Positions 45,343 to 53,368 of a stretch of DNA of 56,062 bases are shown here, in pieces; within the stretch, counting starts at the first letter, position 1, and each line of letters begins with the position of its first letter. This stretch comes from Kordia jejudonensis (GTDB lineage Bacteria; Bacteroidota; Bacteroidia; Flavobacteriales; Flavobacteriaceae), in the NCBI RefSeq assembly GCF_001005315.1, contig NZ_LBMG01000043.1:1-56062 (forward strand), in the 5' to 3' direction. A program made the position numbers and the translations under genes. Under the pieces are notes generated by a model that did no database searches, was not told the DNA's origin, and saw only the letters and a program-made list of their open reading frames with translations.

Positions 45343-47220
45343 TTACGCCCAAAGTTTTCCATCAACTGGCTTTAAAATTCCGTTATACGCCATGTCTACC
45401 GTGATTTTGGTCAACGCTTTTTTGAATCCTGCTTCAAAATCCTCATCATCATGCATAAATAGTGTTCTGCGTACTCCTTGAATAATGTGTGGATTTTGAT
45501 GACTTAAAAATTGAATGAGTTCGTCGCCAACTTTTTGTATTGTATTTTTTTTCATGAAACTCGCATAGACAAGTTTTATCATTTGTAAAGATGTTCTGTG
45601 AATGGTTCCTTTGTCTGTAATTTGTAGCATAAACGAATCGATACCATAACTGATAAATGCTTCCAACGGATGCTCGCGATAATCCGTAATATCAATGTCT
45701 TCAATATTAGAAATTTTCACAATACTCATGGTATCAGTATTTAACATCAGTTCTCTGTTGAAAACTGCGGCTTCATTTTTTGCATATGCTTCAGAGAAAT
45801 AGTGTTGCATGACAATTTTTTCAATCCAGTTGAATACGTTATTTCTATGTGGTGTAAACATTTCAAATTGTTCTTTTTCCAACAGAATTTCCATTTGAAA
45901 GGAAGTATCTTCAAGTGTCGCTATTTCTCCATAGGAACTGTATAACAGCATTGTAAAGTCTGCGATATTTTTGCCTTCGTGTAGAAATTTTTTAAATGCT
46001 TCGGGCGCTACTTTTTCTAGGAATTCTAAACTTTTTGGAAATGTTCTGGCTAACAATAGTTTTTTTATTGTTGCTTCATCGAATTCAAATGATTGTTTTA
46101 CAGTGTTTTGATTTGAAATAAATGGACAATGTAGCGACGCTTGTAAGTCGTCATTGTGTATTTCAAAACATAGCAATGCTAGTGAAGTTTCATCTTTTAT
46201 ATTTTTTAGTTGATCGCATAGTAGCGAACGTGCTTTTTCTTTGTAATTGTTGTTTTTTAAATGATTTCCCGCATAGAACAACGTGCGTACGATTCCGAAA
46301 AATTGCTCGTCATTTTCGTAGTGATGGTTTTCTTGTGCTATTTTTTCAGCTAGTTCAGCAATGTGCGAAGTTTGTTGTGCATTGGATGATTTTGTTGCGC
46401 CAAGTATGATGCCGCTACATCCATGTTTCCATGAGAAATCATTAAAGTTTGGCGAAAATGTTTCCATTTTACCATGTTTGTACGCTTCTATATATGTATC
46501 CAGTTCTTCTTTTGAGCTTATTTGCTTTTTGTAATTTGCCCAATTTTTGTGTGCTGAATTCCATTGCGAATTTTCGTATGTAGTTGCCCAATCTGCAACC
46601 AAACCGAATGCTGGATTGTTAAAATACGAAGCCAATTCTCTAAAGACAAAGGCAATTCCGGCGGTTCCTTCGGCAAAATCACACGATCCTTTTATAGTTC
46701 TGTTGTTATAATCCCAATAGGCACCTTTAGGTGTTATGATTGTGTCTTGAATTATTTTTTCAGCATATGTTTTTATGTATGCTAAAATCCATTTTTGTGG
46801 ACTTGCATCGTATAAGTGCAACAAGGTAAGTAAGGCTCCTGCTTTTCCTGCGTAGAGTCCGTTTGCAATTTCGGAAGAATGTAAAAACTCAGCATTGCAA
46901 CCTTTTGCAATTTCTAACGCTTTTTCCAAATAGGTTGCGTTGTCGGCAATTTTTGCAACTTGTATAAGTAGGTATACGGTTTCCATATTGCCTTGATATA
47001 GACTGTAGTTTTTACTCACAGTTTTGTGTTGAGAAGCTGCTAATTTGTCTGCTAAAGCGTATAAGATTGGCAAGTACTTTTCGCGACCAGCAAATTCAAG
47101 AGCGCTGATGAGTAATGTAAGATTTTTTTTGATTGCATCTGTATTGGTCGCAGTTGTATTGACCATATTTGCAATAGCAATGGCTTTATTTTGTAATTTT
47201 TTTTGAGCGATAGTATTCAT
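45343..47220 (-). CDS. LanC-like alpha/alpha-toroid protein, probable tailoring enzyme of unknown activity
   Basis: The 625-residue protein has LanC-type glycine motifs in its N-terminal half: GLYAGKAGALLTLL (121-134), DFAEGTAGIAF (181-191) and SWKHGCSGIILG (263-274). In LanC cyclases the third motif reads WCxG and supplies a zinc-binding Cys, with a later Cys-His-Gly pair. Here Trp264 is followed by Lys265 and I find no CHG, so the usual zinc site appears to be missing. The C-terminal 200 residues (about 420-625) match nothing I recognise. No lanthipeptide precursor or LanB/LanM is present. It is tightly placed, 32 bases ahead of the FAAL-NRPS gene and 37 after the glycosyltransferase-like gene, so it most likely acts in this pathway, perhaps as a modified cyclase or a scaffold. 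Its function is unknown. Confidence 0.7.
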   Translation of the reverse strand: MNTIAQKKLQNKAIAIANMVNTTATNTDAIKKNLTLLISALEFAGREKYLPILYALADKLAASQHKTVSKNYSLYQGNMETVYLLIQVAKIADNATYLEKALEIAKGCNAEFLHSSEIANGLYAGKAGALLTLLHLYDASPQKWILAYIKTYAEKIIQDTIITPKGAYWDYNNRTIKGSCDFAEGTAGIAFVFRELASYFNNPAFGLVADWATTYENSQWNSAHKNWANYKKQISSKEELDTYIEAYKHGKMETFSPNFNDFSWKHGCSGIILGATKSSNAQQTSHIAELAEKIAQENHHYENDEQFFGIVRTLFYAGNHLKNNNYKEKARSLLCDQLKNIKDETSLALLCFEIHNDDLQASLHCPFISNQNTVKQSFEFDEATIKKLLLARTFPKSLEFLEKVAPEAFKKFLHEGKNIADFTMLLYSSYGEIATLEDTSFQMEILLEKEQFEMFTPHRNNVFNWIEKIVMQHYFSEAYAKNEAAVFNRELMLNTDTMSIVKISNIEDIDITDYREHPLEAFISYGIDSFMLQITDKGTIHRTSLQMIKLVYASFMKKNTIQKVGDELIQFLSHQNPHIIQGVRRTLFMHDDEDFEAGFKKALTKITVDMAYNGILKPVDGKLWA

Positions 47221-47257
47221 TACGAACGAGTGCTTTTTTTGTTTTAGAGAATAGGGT

Positions 47258-48139
47258 TTAGATCGCTAATTTTTTTAGTAATCCGTCAATTCGGAAATAG
47301 GCTTCAGGATGTTCTGTTAGCAATCTGTTGGCTACATTTTCATTGACTTCTAAGGATTTTTTGAAGATTCCGATAGCGTGAATGTATTTCATTTTGCTCG
47401 GCACACTACTAAATTGTACCAAGTCAAAATTATTGGGTTTATCAAAGTAGGATTGGATTTGAATTCCTTTTTGTTGCGCCATGTAGAAATACAGTAATTG
47501 TTCGTATATCATGTTGAATGGTCCTTTGGTAATTTTATCCATATGATGCAGATTTTCATCAACAAATTTGAAGGCAGCCTTTGTATATTCTTGAATAAAA
47601 TCTAAATCGTTTCCTCCAAATAGTCCTGCATTGATTGCTGATAGCGAATCTTCATTCGGTTTTAAATCTTTTAGTACTTCAGGAATGTATTCAAAAGCAT
47701 TTTTTACTTCTGCAAAATGTGTATGATACACGGGCATGTCTATTTCTAAACTTTGTACATACAGCGGCGTATTTTTTACTTTATCTTCGATGCTTTCCCA
47801 CATAAAAACATCGCCATCTGCATGAATGAATGGTTCTTTTTGAATGCTGTATGCATATATTTTTCCAAGTGCCCAAAGGTCTTGCGGATATTTATCCAAT
47901 TCATCTAATACAACCGTAACTTTCGTGTAGGGTAATTTTAAAACATCTATGAGGATTTCTTTTCCGTACGCATCAGTAACCAATTCTACATTGTCATAAT
48001 ATTTTCGAAATTGCAAGCAACTTAGTGCCCAACTCATGTATAGATATTTTTTGTCCAACCAGCCACCGCTGAATCGACCTTCAATATCACTGCTTTGTGT
48101 TCGCATGGGTTTAGACCAAAAACTTTGAACTATTTTCAT
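47258..48139 (-). CDS. Glycosyltransferase-like protein with DGD motif, uncharacterised family
   Basis: The 293-residue soluble protein begins MKIVQSFWSKPM and has FIHADGDVFMWE, where Asp108-Gly-Asp110 sits after a hydrophobic strand as in the DXD motif of GT-A glycosyltransferases. Later, INAGLFGGNDLDF resembles the acceptor-side glycine-rich segment of such enzymes. I think it belongs to a Bacteroidota family without a known role, but cannot name it safely. It follows the GT1 gene by four bases and precedes the LanC-like gene, so it is probably translated with both. A role in adding a sugar to the lipopeptide is an inference from fold hints and position. Confidence 0.6.
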   Translation of the reverse strand: MKIVQSFWSKPMRTQSSDIEGRFSGGWLDKKYLYMSWALSCLQFRKYYDNVELVTDAYGKEILIDVLKLPYTKVTVVLDELDKYPQDLWALGKIYAYSIQKEPFIHADGDVFMWESIEDKVKNTPLYVQSLEIDMPVYHTHFAEVKNAFEYIPEVLKDLKPNEDSLSAINAGLFGGNDLDFIQEYTKAAFKFVDENLHHMDKITKGPFNMIYEQLLYFYMAQQKGIQIQSYFDKPNNFDLVQFSSVPSKMKYIHAIGIFKKSLEVNENVANRLLTEHPEAYFRIDGLLKKLAI

Positions 48140-48143
48140 ATTG

Positions 48144-49538
48144 TTATCCGTTAGTATGTGTGTTTTCTAAAAATGTTTCTACAATGGCAGCGTGCTTTGT
48201 GGCATCTTGCGCATTTTTGTATATTTTTTGCATTTTTAGAATGTTTTCTTTGAATGTTGATTTGTTTAAAATTTGTTGAATTTTTTCTGTTACATCTGCC
48301 GTAGCTTCTTTTCTAATATTTGCACGCAATCCCATACCGTGATAGGCAACTCTTGCAGCATTTCCATTTTGATCATATGGCAATCCTAATGTATCAACCA
48401 GCATTGGAACAGCATTAAAAATACATTCGTTTACAGAGTTGAGTCCTCCATGTGTTACCATAAGATCTGTTCTTTTGAGGATTTCCAATTGCGGCACTCT
48501 TTCATAGATATGTACATGTGAAGGAAGTGTTTTCAATGAGTTTTGATCGAAGTTTTTTCCAACAGAAAGAATTAAGATACAGTTGTCAATAGTTCTAACT
48601 GCATCAATTAGTTTGTTGAAAAATGTAGTTCTATCATGAAACCATAATGACGCAGAACTTCCAAGCGAAGCATAAATTACGTGTTGTGAATGTTCTAATG
48701 CGTCCAATATAGCAGCCGAATTTTTTTCATCTATGTGTGTAGTTGCAGCCACTTTTGTAAAATCGCCAGTTCTTTGTTGATCTATAATTGGACATAAATG
48801 ATATTGTTCTGGAATGTTTCTATCAGGAAAATCGAATGCTTTTTCACACAAAACGAGTTCTTTTACACCTTTAATTCCGACATAAAAAGCTCTAGACCGA
48901 TCAATTTTGTTTTTAGGAAATCCTGTTTTTTTAATCAATAAATTGATAAATGAACTAGGATCGTATCCTCGAAAGAGAATTTTGTACCATGTATTTAGCA
49001 GCCATCTTTTAACATAGTATCGCTTCCAACTCAGCGAAATTTTAAAGTTCCCAAACATTGAATCTTCTGGCATGAGCGTGGAAAAAACACCAGGATATTT
49101 TGGAGTTCGCACACTACTTACCGTCGTTTCTAACATGACGATAGGAATATTAAATTTTTGCAAACCAAAATAATATTGAACGTATGAATAGTCAATAATA
49201 AACAAGTCTGGTTTCTCACGATTGATGAGTTCTTGTATTTCGATTCCTTCCAAAAAAGTATGTTTTAATTTTTTGGTTTGTGCAATGAGTTCTTTTAAAA
49301 TTTTCAGTGGTCTTTTGTAATCATTTTCATCGGCTACTGTTTGACCTTCATGTTTGTAATAACAATCTGTAAAGATTCGCTTTAAAGGAAAACCTTGCTT
49401 TTCTACATATGCTTTTTGCGATTCGTTGTGACTTAGATACGTAATTGTATGACCTCGTTTCGCTAGTGCGCGCGCAATAGCAAAGGTGGCATTGTAGTGG
49501 CTTGGTTGGTTGAATATGATGAAACAGATGTTTGCCAT
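48144..49538 (-). CDS. GT1-family (UGT/MGT-like) glycosyltransferase
   Basis: The 464-residue protein starts MANICFIIFNQPSHYNATFAIARAL, the N-terminal Rossmann half of a GT-B enzyme. Near residues 359-395 it has VTHGGLNSVNECIFNAVPML and PYDQNGNAARV, the nucleotide-sugar-binding signature of GT1 enzymes that glycosylate small molecules such as macrolides and lipids. It lacks a signal peptide and should act in the cytoplasm. In this operon it is the most plausible enzyme for O-glycosylating the lipopeptide at Thr, Ser, a polyketide hydroxyl or a hydroxylated residue. The sugar donor cannot be told; no deoxysugar genes are in the window. Confidence 0.88.
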   Translation of the reverse strand: MANICFIIFNQPSHYNATFAIARALAKRGHTITYLSHNESQKAYVEKQGFPLKRIFTDCYYKHEGQTVADENDYKRPLKILKELIAQTKKLKHTFLEGIEIQELINREKPDLFIIDYSYVQYYFGLQKFNIPIVMLETTVSSVRTPKYPGVFSTLMPEDSMFGNFKISLSWKRYYVKRWLLNTWYKILFRGYDPSSFINLLIKKTGFPKNKIDRSRAFYVGIKGVKELVLCEKAFDFPDRNIPEQYHLCPIIDQQRTGDFTKVAATTHIDEKNSAAILDALEHSQHVIYASLGSSASLWFHDRTTFFNKLIDAVRTIDNCILILSVGKNFDQNSLKTLPSHVHIYERVPQLEILKRTDLMVTHGGLNSVNECIFNAVPMLVDTLGLPYDQNGNAARVAYHGMGLRANIRKEATADVTEKIQQILNKSTFKENILKMQKIYKNAQDATKHAAIVETFLENTHTNG

Positions 49539-49564
49539 TTGTTGGATTGGAAGCTGGTTAAGTT

Positions 49565-50221
49565 TTATTTACCAAAAAGTCTTTTTAGACGTAGGTTGAC
49601 GATTTTGAGTCCTTTTTTTGAAAGTTGTAGTATCGATTTTGGTTTCCCTAATTGTTTTCTTCCGTCGTACTTAGCTTCTTTGGCAAAAGGTCCATCTGCA
49701 TCAGTATAAAACATGAATACTTGTATTTGAAATTCTCCTGTAAACGGTTCACGCCAGTGTGTCATTTCGTTTCCTCTAAAGACTAAAAAGTCTCCTCGTC
49801 CCATTACAGCTTCTTTGGTCACACCTTTATCATCTAGTAATATGTTCCATCCAGTTTCAGGATTGCAACCGAGCGTTAAGGTGGCACTAATTGTAGAACT
49901 TTCAGAATCTTTGTGTTTCCCTAATTCGGCACCTTTTCTGTACACGCAAGACAGTGAAAACATTGGATGTAGGTTGTATCCTGTAATTTCTTCCACAATG
50001 GGTTTTAAAGAAAGTAAAATACTGTCTCCTAGTTCGTTACCATATTTTATTTTTCGTGCATTTAGGTTGTAAAAACGACTGTCTAACGTTTGCCTATTTT
50101 CACTCATTAAAAAATATTCAGAGAATGCTTTTATGGATTCATCATTGAAAACTTTTTCAACAATGGCATATCCATTTTCTTTAAAAAATGCGGCTTTTTC
50201 TTCGTGGTTTATGTTTGGCAT
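49565..50221 (-). CDS. 2-oxoglutarate/Fe(II) oxygenase-like protein (unassigned substrate)
   Basis: With the start at ATG 50221 the protein has 218 residues. A double-stranded beta-helix metal site is visible: HKD (His103, Asp105) and the distal His155 in EMTHWREPF, followed by Gln/Arg positions for 2-oxoglutarate. LVFRGNEMTHWRE is typical of non-haem 2OG oxygenases. It is the third oxygenase gene in a row, 14 bases after the Asp/Asn-hydroxylase-like gene with this start. A longer reading starting at 50260 would overlap that gene by 25 bases and add 13 residues. I prefer the shorter start because the recognisable fold begins there and A is found at -3. It probably hydroxylates the peptide or a building block. 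Confidence 0.82.
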   Translation of the reverse strand: MPNINHEEKAAFFKENGYAIVEKVFNDESIKAFSEYFLMSENRQTLDSRFYNLNARKIKYGNELGDSILLSLKPIVEEITGYNLHPMFSLSCVYRKGAELGKHKDSESSTISATLTLGCNPETGWNILLDDKGVTKEAVMGRGDFLVFRGNEMTHWREPFTGEFQIQVFMFYTDADGPFAKEAKYDGRKQLGKPKSILQLSKKGLKIVNLRLKRLFGK

Positions 50222-50235
50222 ATTGTTCAGATTGG

Positions 50236-50946
50236 CTATTTCAGTTCTTTTTCTTCCCAAGCTTCGTATAGTTTTTTAGGAATTTTTATTTGACTTGATT
50301 CTTTAATTTCTTTTACAACACTTTTATTGAGTTGATCAATATCTTCAGGAAGTGGTCGCAAGAATTCAACCAATAGCACAACTCGCGTTTCATCGGTGTT
50401 GTTATGTACTTCATGAATGTAACTGTCGTCAAATATTAGCGCTTCGTCCATTTTCCATTGGTACTTATCTCCATCAACTTTTAGCCAATAATCATCCCCA
50501 TTTTGTGGAAGAATAATAGGCAAGTGACATTTAATAACGCCGCCATACGGACCTCTATGTGGTTTGATGTGTTTTCCTGGCGATAGAATAGAGAAGAAGC
50601 AGGTAATTACATCAGGAATTTTAGAAACAATTTCGAATGTTTTGGGCATTCTTTCGATCGTTTTTTTATTGGTTTCCCCATACGCCATTAATCCTATAAT
50701 TCTCCAATCGTCATGTCCTTCGGTTTTGTCTTCCGATAAGTCTCTCAGTGTAGGTAACTTTTCTATAGCCAGTTCTTTGATGAAGTTTTTATATTCTTCA
50801 GTAATCACGGCGGTATTTTTTTCCAATTCTTTTGCCCACGCAAAGGCATCATTATTAAATACAGGATGATCTCCTACTAACGAGTTTGCTTTTACTATTT
50901 TTTCGGCCTTTAGGAGTTTGTTGTATTCACTCTGAACGTTTTCCAT
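50236..50946 (-). CDS. Aspartyl/asparaginyl beta-hydroxylase-like 2OG oxygenase
   Basis: The 236-residue protein matches the Asp/Asn beta-hydroxylase family: SPGKHIKPHRGPYGG (His130, with Gly132 where many 2OG enzymes have Asp), then ALIFDDSYIHEVHNNTDETRVVLL with distal His178 and Arg188 for 2-oxoglutarate. The HxG form and the FDDSxxHE block are family hallmarks. Members hydroxylate the beta-carbon of Asp or Asn, including carrier-bound or free residues in NRPS pathways. Protein C is predicted to activate Asn, so beta-hydroxyasparagine in the product is a reasonable prediction. It starts 15 bases after the proline-hydroxylase-like gene. Confidence 0.87.
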   Translation of the reverse strand: MENVQSEYNKLLKAEKIVKANSLVGDHPVFNNDAFAWAKELEKNTAVITEEYKNFIKELAIEKLPTLRDLSEDKTEGHDDWRIIGLMAYGETNKKTIERMPKTFEIVSKIPDVITCFFSILSPGKHIKPHRGPYGGVIKCHLPIILPQNGDDYWLKVDGDKYQWKMDEALIFDDSYIHEVHNNTDETRVVLLVEFLRPLPEDIDQLNKSVVKEIKESSQIKIPKKLYEAWEEKELK

Positions 50947-50961
50947 AATTTTTGGTTAGTT

Positions 50962-51792
50962 TTAATTATTTATTGGTCCTTTTCTTATTAATAAATCGGT
51001 CACTTCTTGTGCTTTTCGTTGAATGTTATAATTGTTAGAAGCAGTTGCAATTTCATCTAACCAACCGAAAACCAGTTCGCTAGACACATTTCTATAAAAA
51101 TGTATTTTGGAGAGTATTGATAAAATATCGTCAAAGTTCATTTCATTAATGATCTTAGATAATCCTTTTATATAGCCTAATTCTTCTTCTTTTAGCTGTG
51201 TTCGTTGGCTAATTTTTGGAATCAAATTTGGTTGGTAATTTTCCGAGTTTAGAAATAATTCTTCAAACGGAATATCAGGAGCAAAGTCAATCACTAAATT
51301 GATCCGCTTTACTTTTGAAAAGTTGGCGGCACTGTGAATTTTTCTTCCTTCTATAAACCATATTTCGCCTTTTTGCATATTGTACACAACATCTTCTTCG
51401 GAAGTAAGCGCATGTTCGTTAATTTTAAGCGGAATGTGAATTCGTGTAAATCCTTTTTTAAATTCTAAATAGTCTTTATGTGGAATAATTAATCCGTTAA
51501 TACACATAAAAAGTCGAACCGTTTTTATATGCTCTTTTTTGAAAGTATTTGCTATAATTTCATTGACATATGCAAGTTGTTTACCATATTCTGTCGGTTT
51601 TACATACGTATCATGTTCTATAGATAAATGATCATCTTTCTGTCCGGAGCGATTCCAAAGCATGCATGTTTTCCAAATTCCTGATGCATATTCACTGTAC
51701 GAATCATTGAATTCGAAAGTATCTATCAATTTCAGCTCTTTGTCCAGTAAGTGTTCTTCAAAATTTACTTTGCCTATTATTTTTGATTCCAT
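50962..51792 (-). CDS. Proline-hydroxylase-like 2OG oxygenase
   Basis: The 276-residue protein resembles bacterial free L-proline hydroxylases of the cis-3/cis-4 type along its whole length, as far as I remember those sequences: an N-terminal SxIIGK start, IPHKDYLEF (His105, Asp107), MQKGEIWFIEGRKIHSAANFS (His153), KRINLVIDF with Arg163 for 2-oxoglutarate, and a helical C-terminal extension including DDILSILSKIHFYRNV. These enzymes hydroxylate the proline ring before NRPS loading. The last A domain of protein F has a Pro-like pocket, so the two predictions support each other. Position 3 versus 4 cannot be decided by eye. It follows the thioesterase gene by 15 bases. Confidence 0.83.
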   Translation of the reverse strand: MESKIIGKVNFEEHLLDKELKLIDTFEFNDSYSEYASGIWKTCMLWNRSGQKDDHLSIEHDTYVKPTEYGKQLAYVNEIIANTFKKEHIKTVRLFMCINGLIIPHKDYLEFKKGFTRIHIPLKINEHALTSEEDVVYNMQKGEIWFIEGRKIHSAANFSKVKRINLVIDFAPDIPFEELFLNSENYQPNLIPKISQRTQLKEEELGYIKGLSKIINEMNFDDILSILSKIHFYRNVSSELVFGWLDEIATASNNYNIQRKAQEVTDLLIRKGPINN

Positions 51793-51807
51793 TTTTATAA
51801 ACCTGTG

Positions 51808-52509
51808 TTAAGTTGTAAGGGCTTCTAATGTTTGATTGATATAGTTGAGTACGTCCTCTTTTTTTTCATTGATAAAAAAATGACCACCATCAAAGTTTTT
51901 AACGGTACATTTTTTATTAGTTATGGTTGCCCAATTTTGCATTTCTTCCTTTGTAAATTCATCAGTAATTCCATTTAAAACACTGATATCCGTATGTACA
52001 CTTTGCGACATATTTTGTTTTGGAATGTAGCATTCATCGAGTTTATAATCGCTTCTGATGATGGGCAAGAAAATTTTAGATAATTCTTCATTTTGAAAAA
52101 CTTCTTTTGGAGTTCCTTCTAAATGTAGCAAGGTGTTTTTGAACTCTTCGTCAGGAAGATCATGCACAAAATCATCTTTTTTAGTTGAAGGAAAACCTCT
52201 TCCCGAAAGGAAAAGATGCTCAGGAATTCGTCCTTTTTCAGTATAACATTTTACCGCCAATTCATAAGTAAGTAAAGCTCCCAAACTATGTCCGAAAAAT
52301 GCAAAACGTTCACCTAAATCATTGCTAATTTTTGAGTACAAATCGTCAATAGCTTCCTCCATTGATTTGTATAGCGGTTCTCCAATTCGCGTACCTCTTC
52401 CTGCGAGTTCCGTAAATTTTAAATTGACATTTTTAGGTAAGTCTTTTTTCCAAGATGCAAACGCATAAGCAGATCCACCAGCAAAAGGAAAACAAAATAG
52501 GTTAATCAT
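51808..52509 (-). CDS. Type II (external) thioesterase of the NRPS-PKS system
   Basis: The 233-residue alpha/beta hydrolase starts INLFCFPFAGGSAYAF, the usual opening of NRPS type II thioesterases, with the nucleophile in FFGHSLGA (Ser75), ELAGRGTR at 34-41 and the catalytic histidine in FDGGHFF (His210). It is free-standing and would remove stalled or wrong acyl groups from carrier domains. It is the first gene of the operon, next to the divergent gap that must hold the promoter. Length and motifs are normal for the family. Confidence 0.93.
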   Translation of the reverse strand: MINLFCFPFAGGSAYAFASWKKDLPKNVNLKFTELAGRGTRIGEPLYKSMEEAIDDLYSKISNDLGERFAFFGHSLGALLTYELAVKCYTEKGRIPEHLFLSGRGFPSTKKDDFVHDLPDEEFKNTLLHLEGTPKEVFQNEELSKIFLPIIRSDYKLDECYIPKQNMSQSVHTDISVLNGITDEFTKEEMQNWATITNKKCTVKNFDGGHFFINEKKEDVLNYINQTLEALTT

Positions 52510-52912
52510 AATTTGGTTGTAAAGTTTTGGTTATAAAAGCGTCAATAATTTGTCATTTTAGATGCGAGTTTTATAAATAAATTTTTCATCAAAAAATAGC
52601 TCAATAAATAAAAATTTACTGTGGTTAATTATGGTGTAAAAAGCTTTAAAAAGTCTATTTCTAGATATTGCCAAAGAGAAATTTACTGTTGTAATTAACT
52701 TTAATACAGCAATAGAAATATGAAAAATGGATGTAAGAAATAAGCGGAAGACTTTCTTCTTCTTATCATGGTAAAAAGCATAAAACATATCAATAGCCTA
52801 AATTATATTTAATGATTAAATTAAATTTTTAATACATAGCTAGAGTGACATCCTAGGTTAGGGGTTGTCCTTCTGCGCGTTAAATAAAAAAGGGGATATA
52901 TTTTTTTAAAAA

Positions 52913-52938
52913 AGCTGGAGTGAAAGATCCACTCAGCT
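52913..52938 (-). terminator. Terminator- or attenuator-like hairpin in the operon leader
   Basis: On the minus strand the stem AGCTGAGTG pairs with CACTCCAGCT (nine pairs and one bulged base) around a seven-base loop, and is followed at once by a run of T (six, then A-rich). This is the form of an intrinsic terminator, but no gene lies upstream on that strand within the gap. It is therefore either an attenuator for transcripts coming from farther upstream or a 5' stabilising hairpin for transcripts starting beside it. Confidence 0.55.
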
Positions 52939-52941
52939 ACA

Positions 52942-52949
52942 CAAATATA
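52942..52949 (-). promoter_or_regulatory. Candidate -7 promoter box for the biosynthetic operon
   Basis: The minus strand reads TATATTTG, matching the Bacteroidota TAnnTTTG -7 consensus. No TTTG -33 element is found at the usual spacing; the upstream stretch is A/T-rich. Initiation would be near 52936, inside the adjacent hairpin, leaving a leader of about 425 bases before the thioesterase. Confidence 0.35.
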
Positions 52950-53368
52950 CTTTTTTTTTAAATTAAGAAAAAGATTAAGTTTAATTATTTTGATTTATTC
53001 CACGATCTTAATTTTTTGATATTGCTAAGTAAGAAAAGTGTAAATAAATAGTGATTTTTGTGTAAAATTATACGAAATATGAAAATCAATATCTAAAATA
53101 AAACCCTTACATCTAAACTTCAAAGACTTAGCGGTACATGGATTAAGAAACAGTATTGAGAAGTTTAAAAGGAACAACTTCACAAATGTATAAATGAACA
53201 GCAAGTCATGAATTTACAAAAGACAAATATCAAGCCTAAAGCGTGACATATCTAAGACCTCAACAAAAAGTCGTATTTTTATAGAAGGTTTTTGCGTTCA
53301 TTTTAAAACGTATTGAGTCATCAAAAAAGGAATAAAACGCGCAACTTGTCAACTAAAAATAGCTTGCT

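Larger units (their letters stand above)
52510..53368. other. Divergent intergenic region (859 bp) with operon leader elements
   Basis: No convincing gene lies here. The sequence is very AT-rich. Towards the operon it contains a TATATTTG -7 candidate and a terminator-like hairpin, and about 400 bases of leader would follow before the thioesterase ATG. A minus-strand frame of 76 codons at 52558-52788 is low-complexity (Phe/Ile/Lys-rich) and probably not a gene. From 53040 to 53368 I see no repeats, RNA gene or clear plus-strand promoter. Confidence 0.6.

Noticed and set aside
45343-47220. Lanthipeptide cluster suggested by the LanC-like gene
   Set aside because: No precursor peptide, LanB, LanM or protease is present and the zinc ligands seem lost; the gene sits within an NRPS operon.
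52558-52788. 76-codon minus-strand reading frame in the operon leader
   Set aside because: Phe/Ile/Lys-rich, no recognisable motif, and the composition is what AT-rich non-coding sequence gives by chance.
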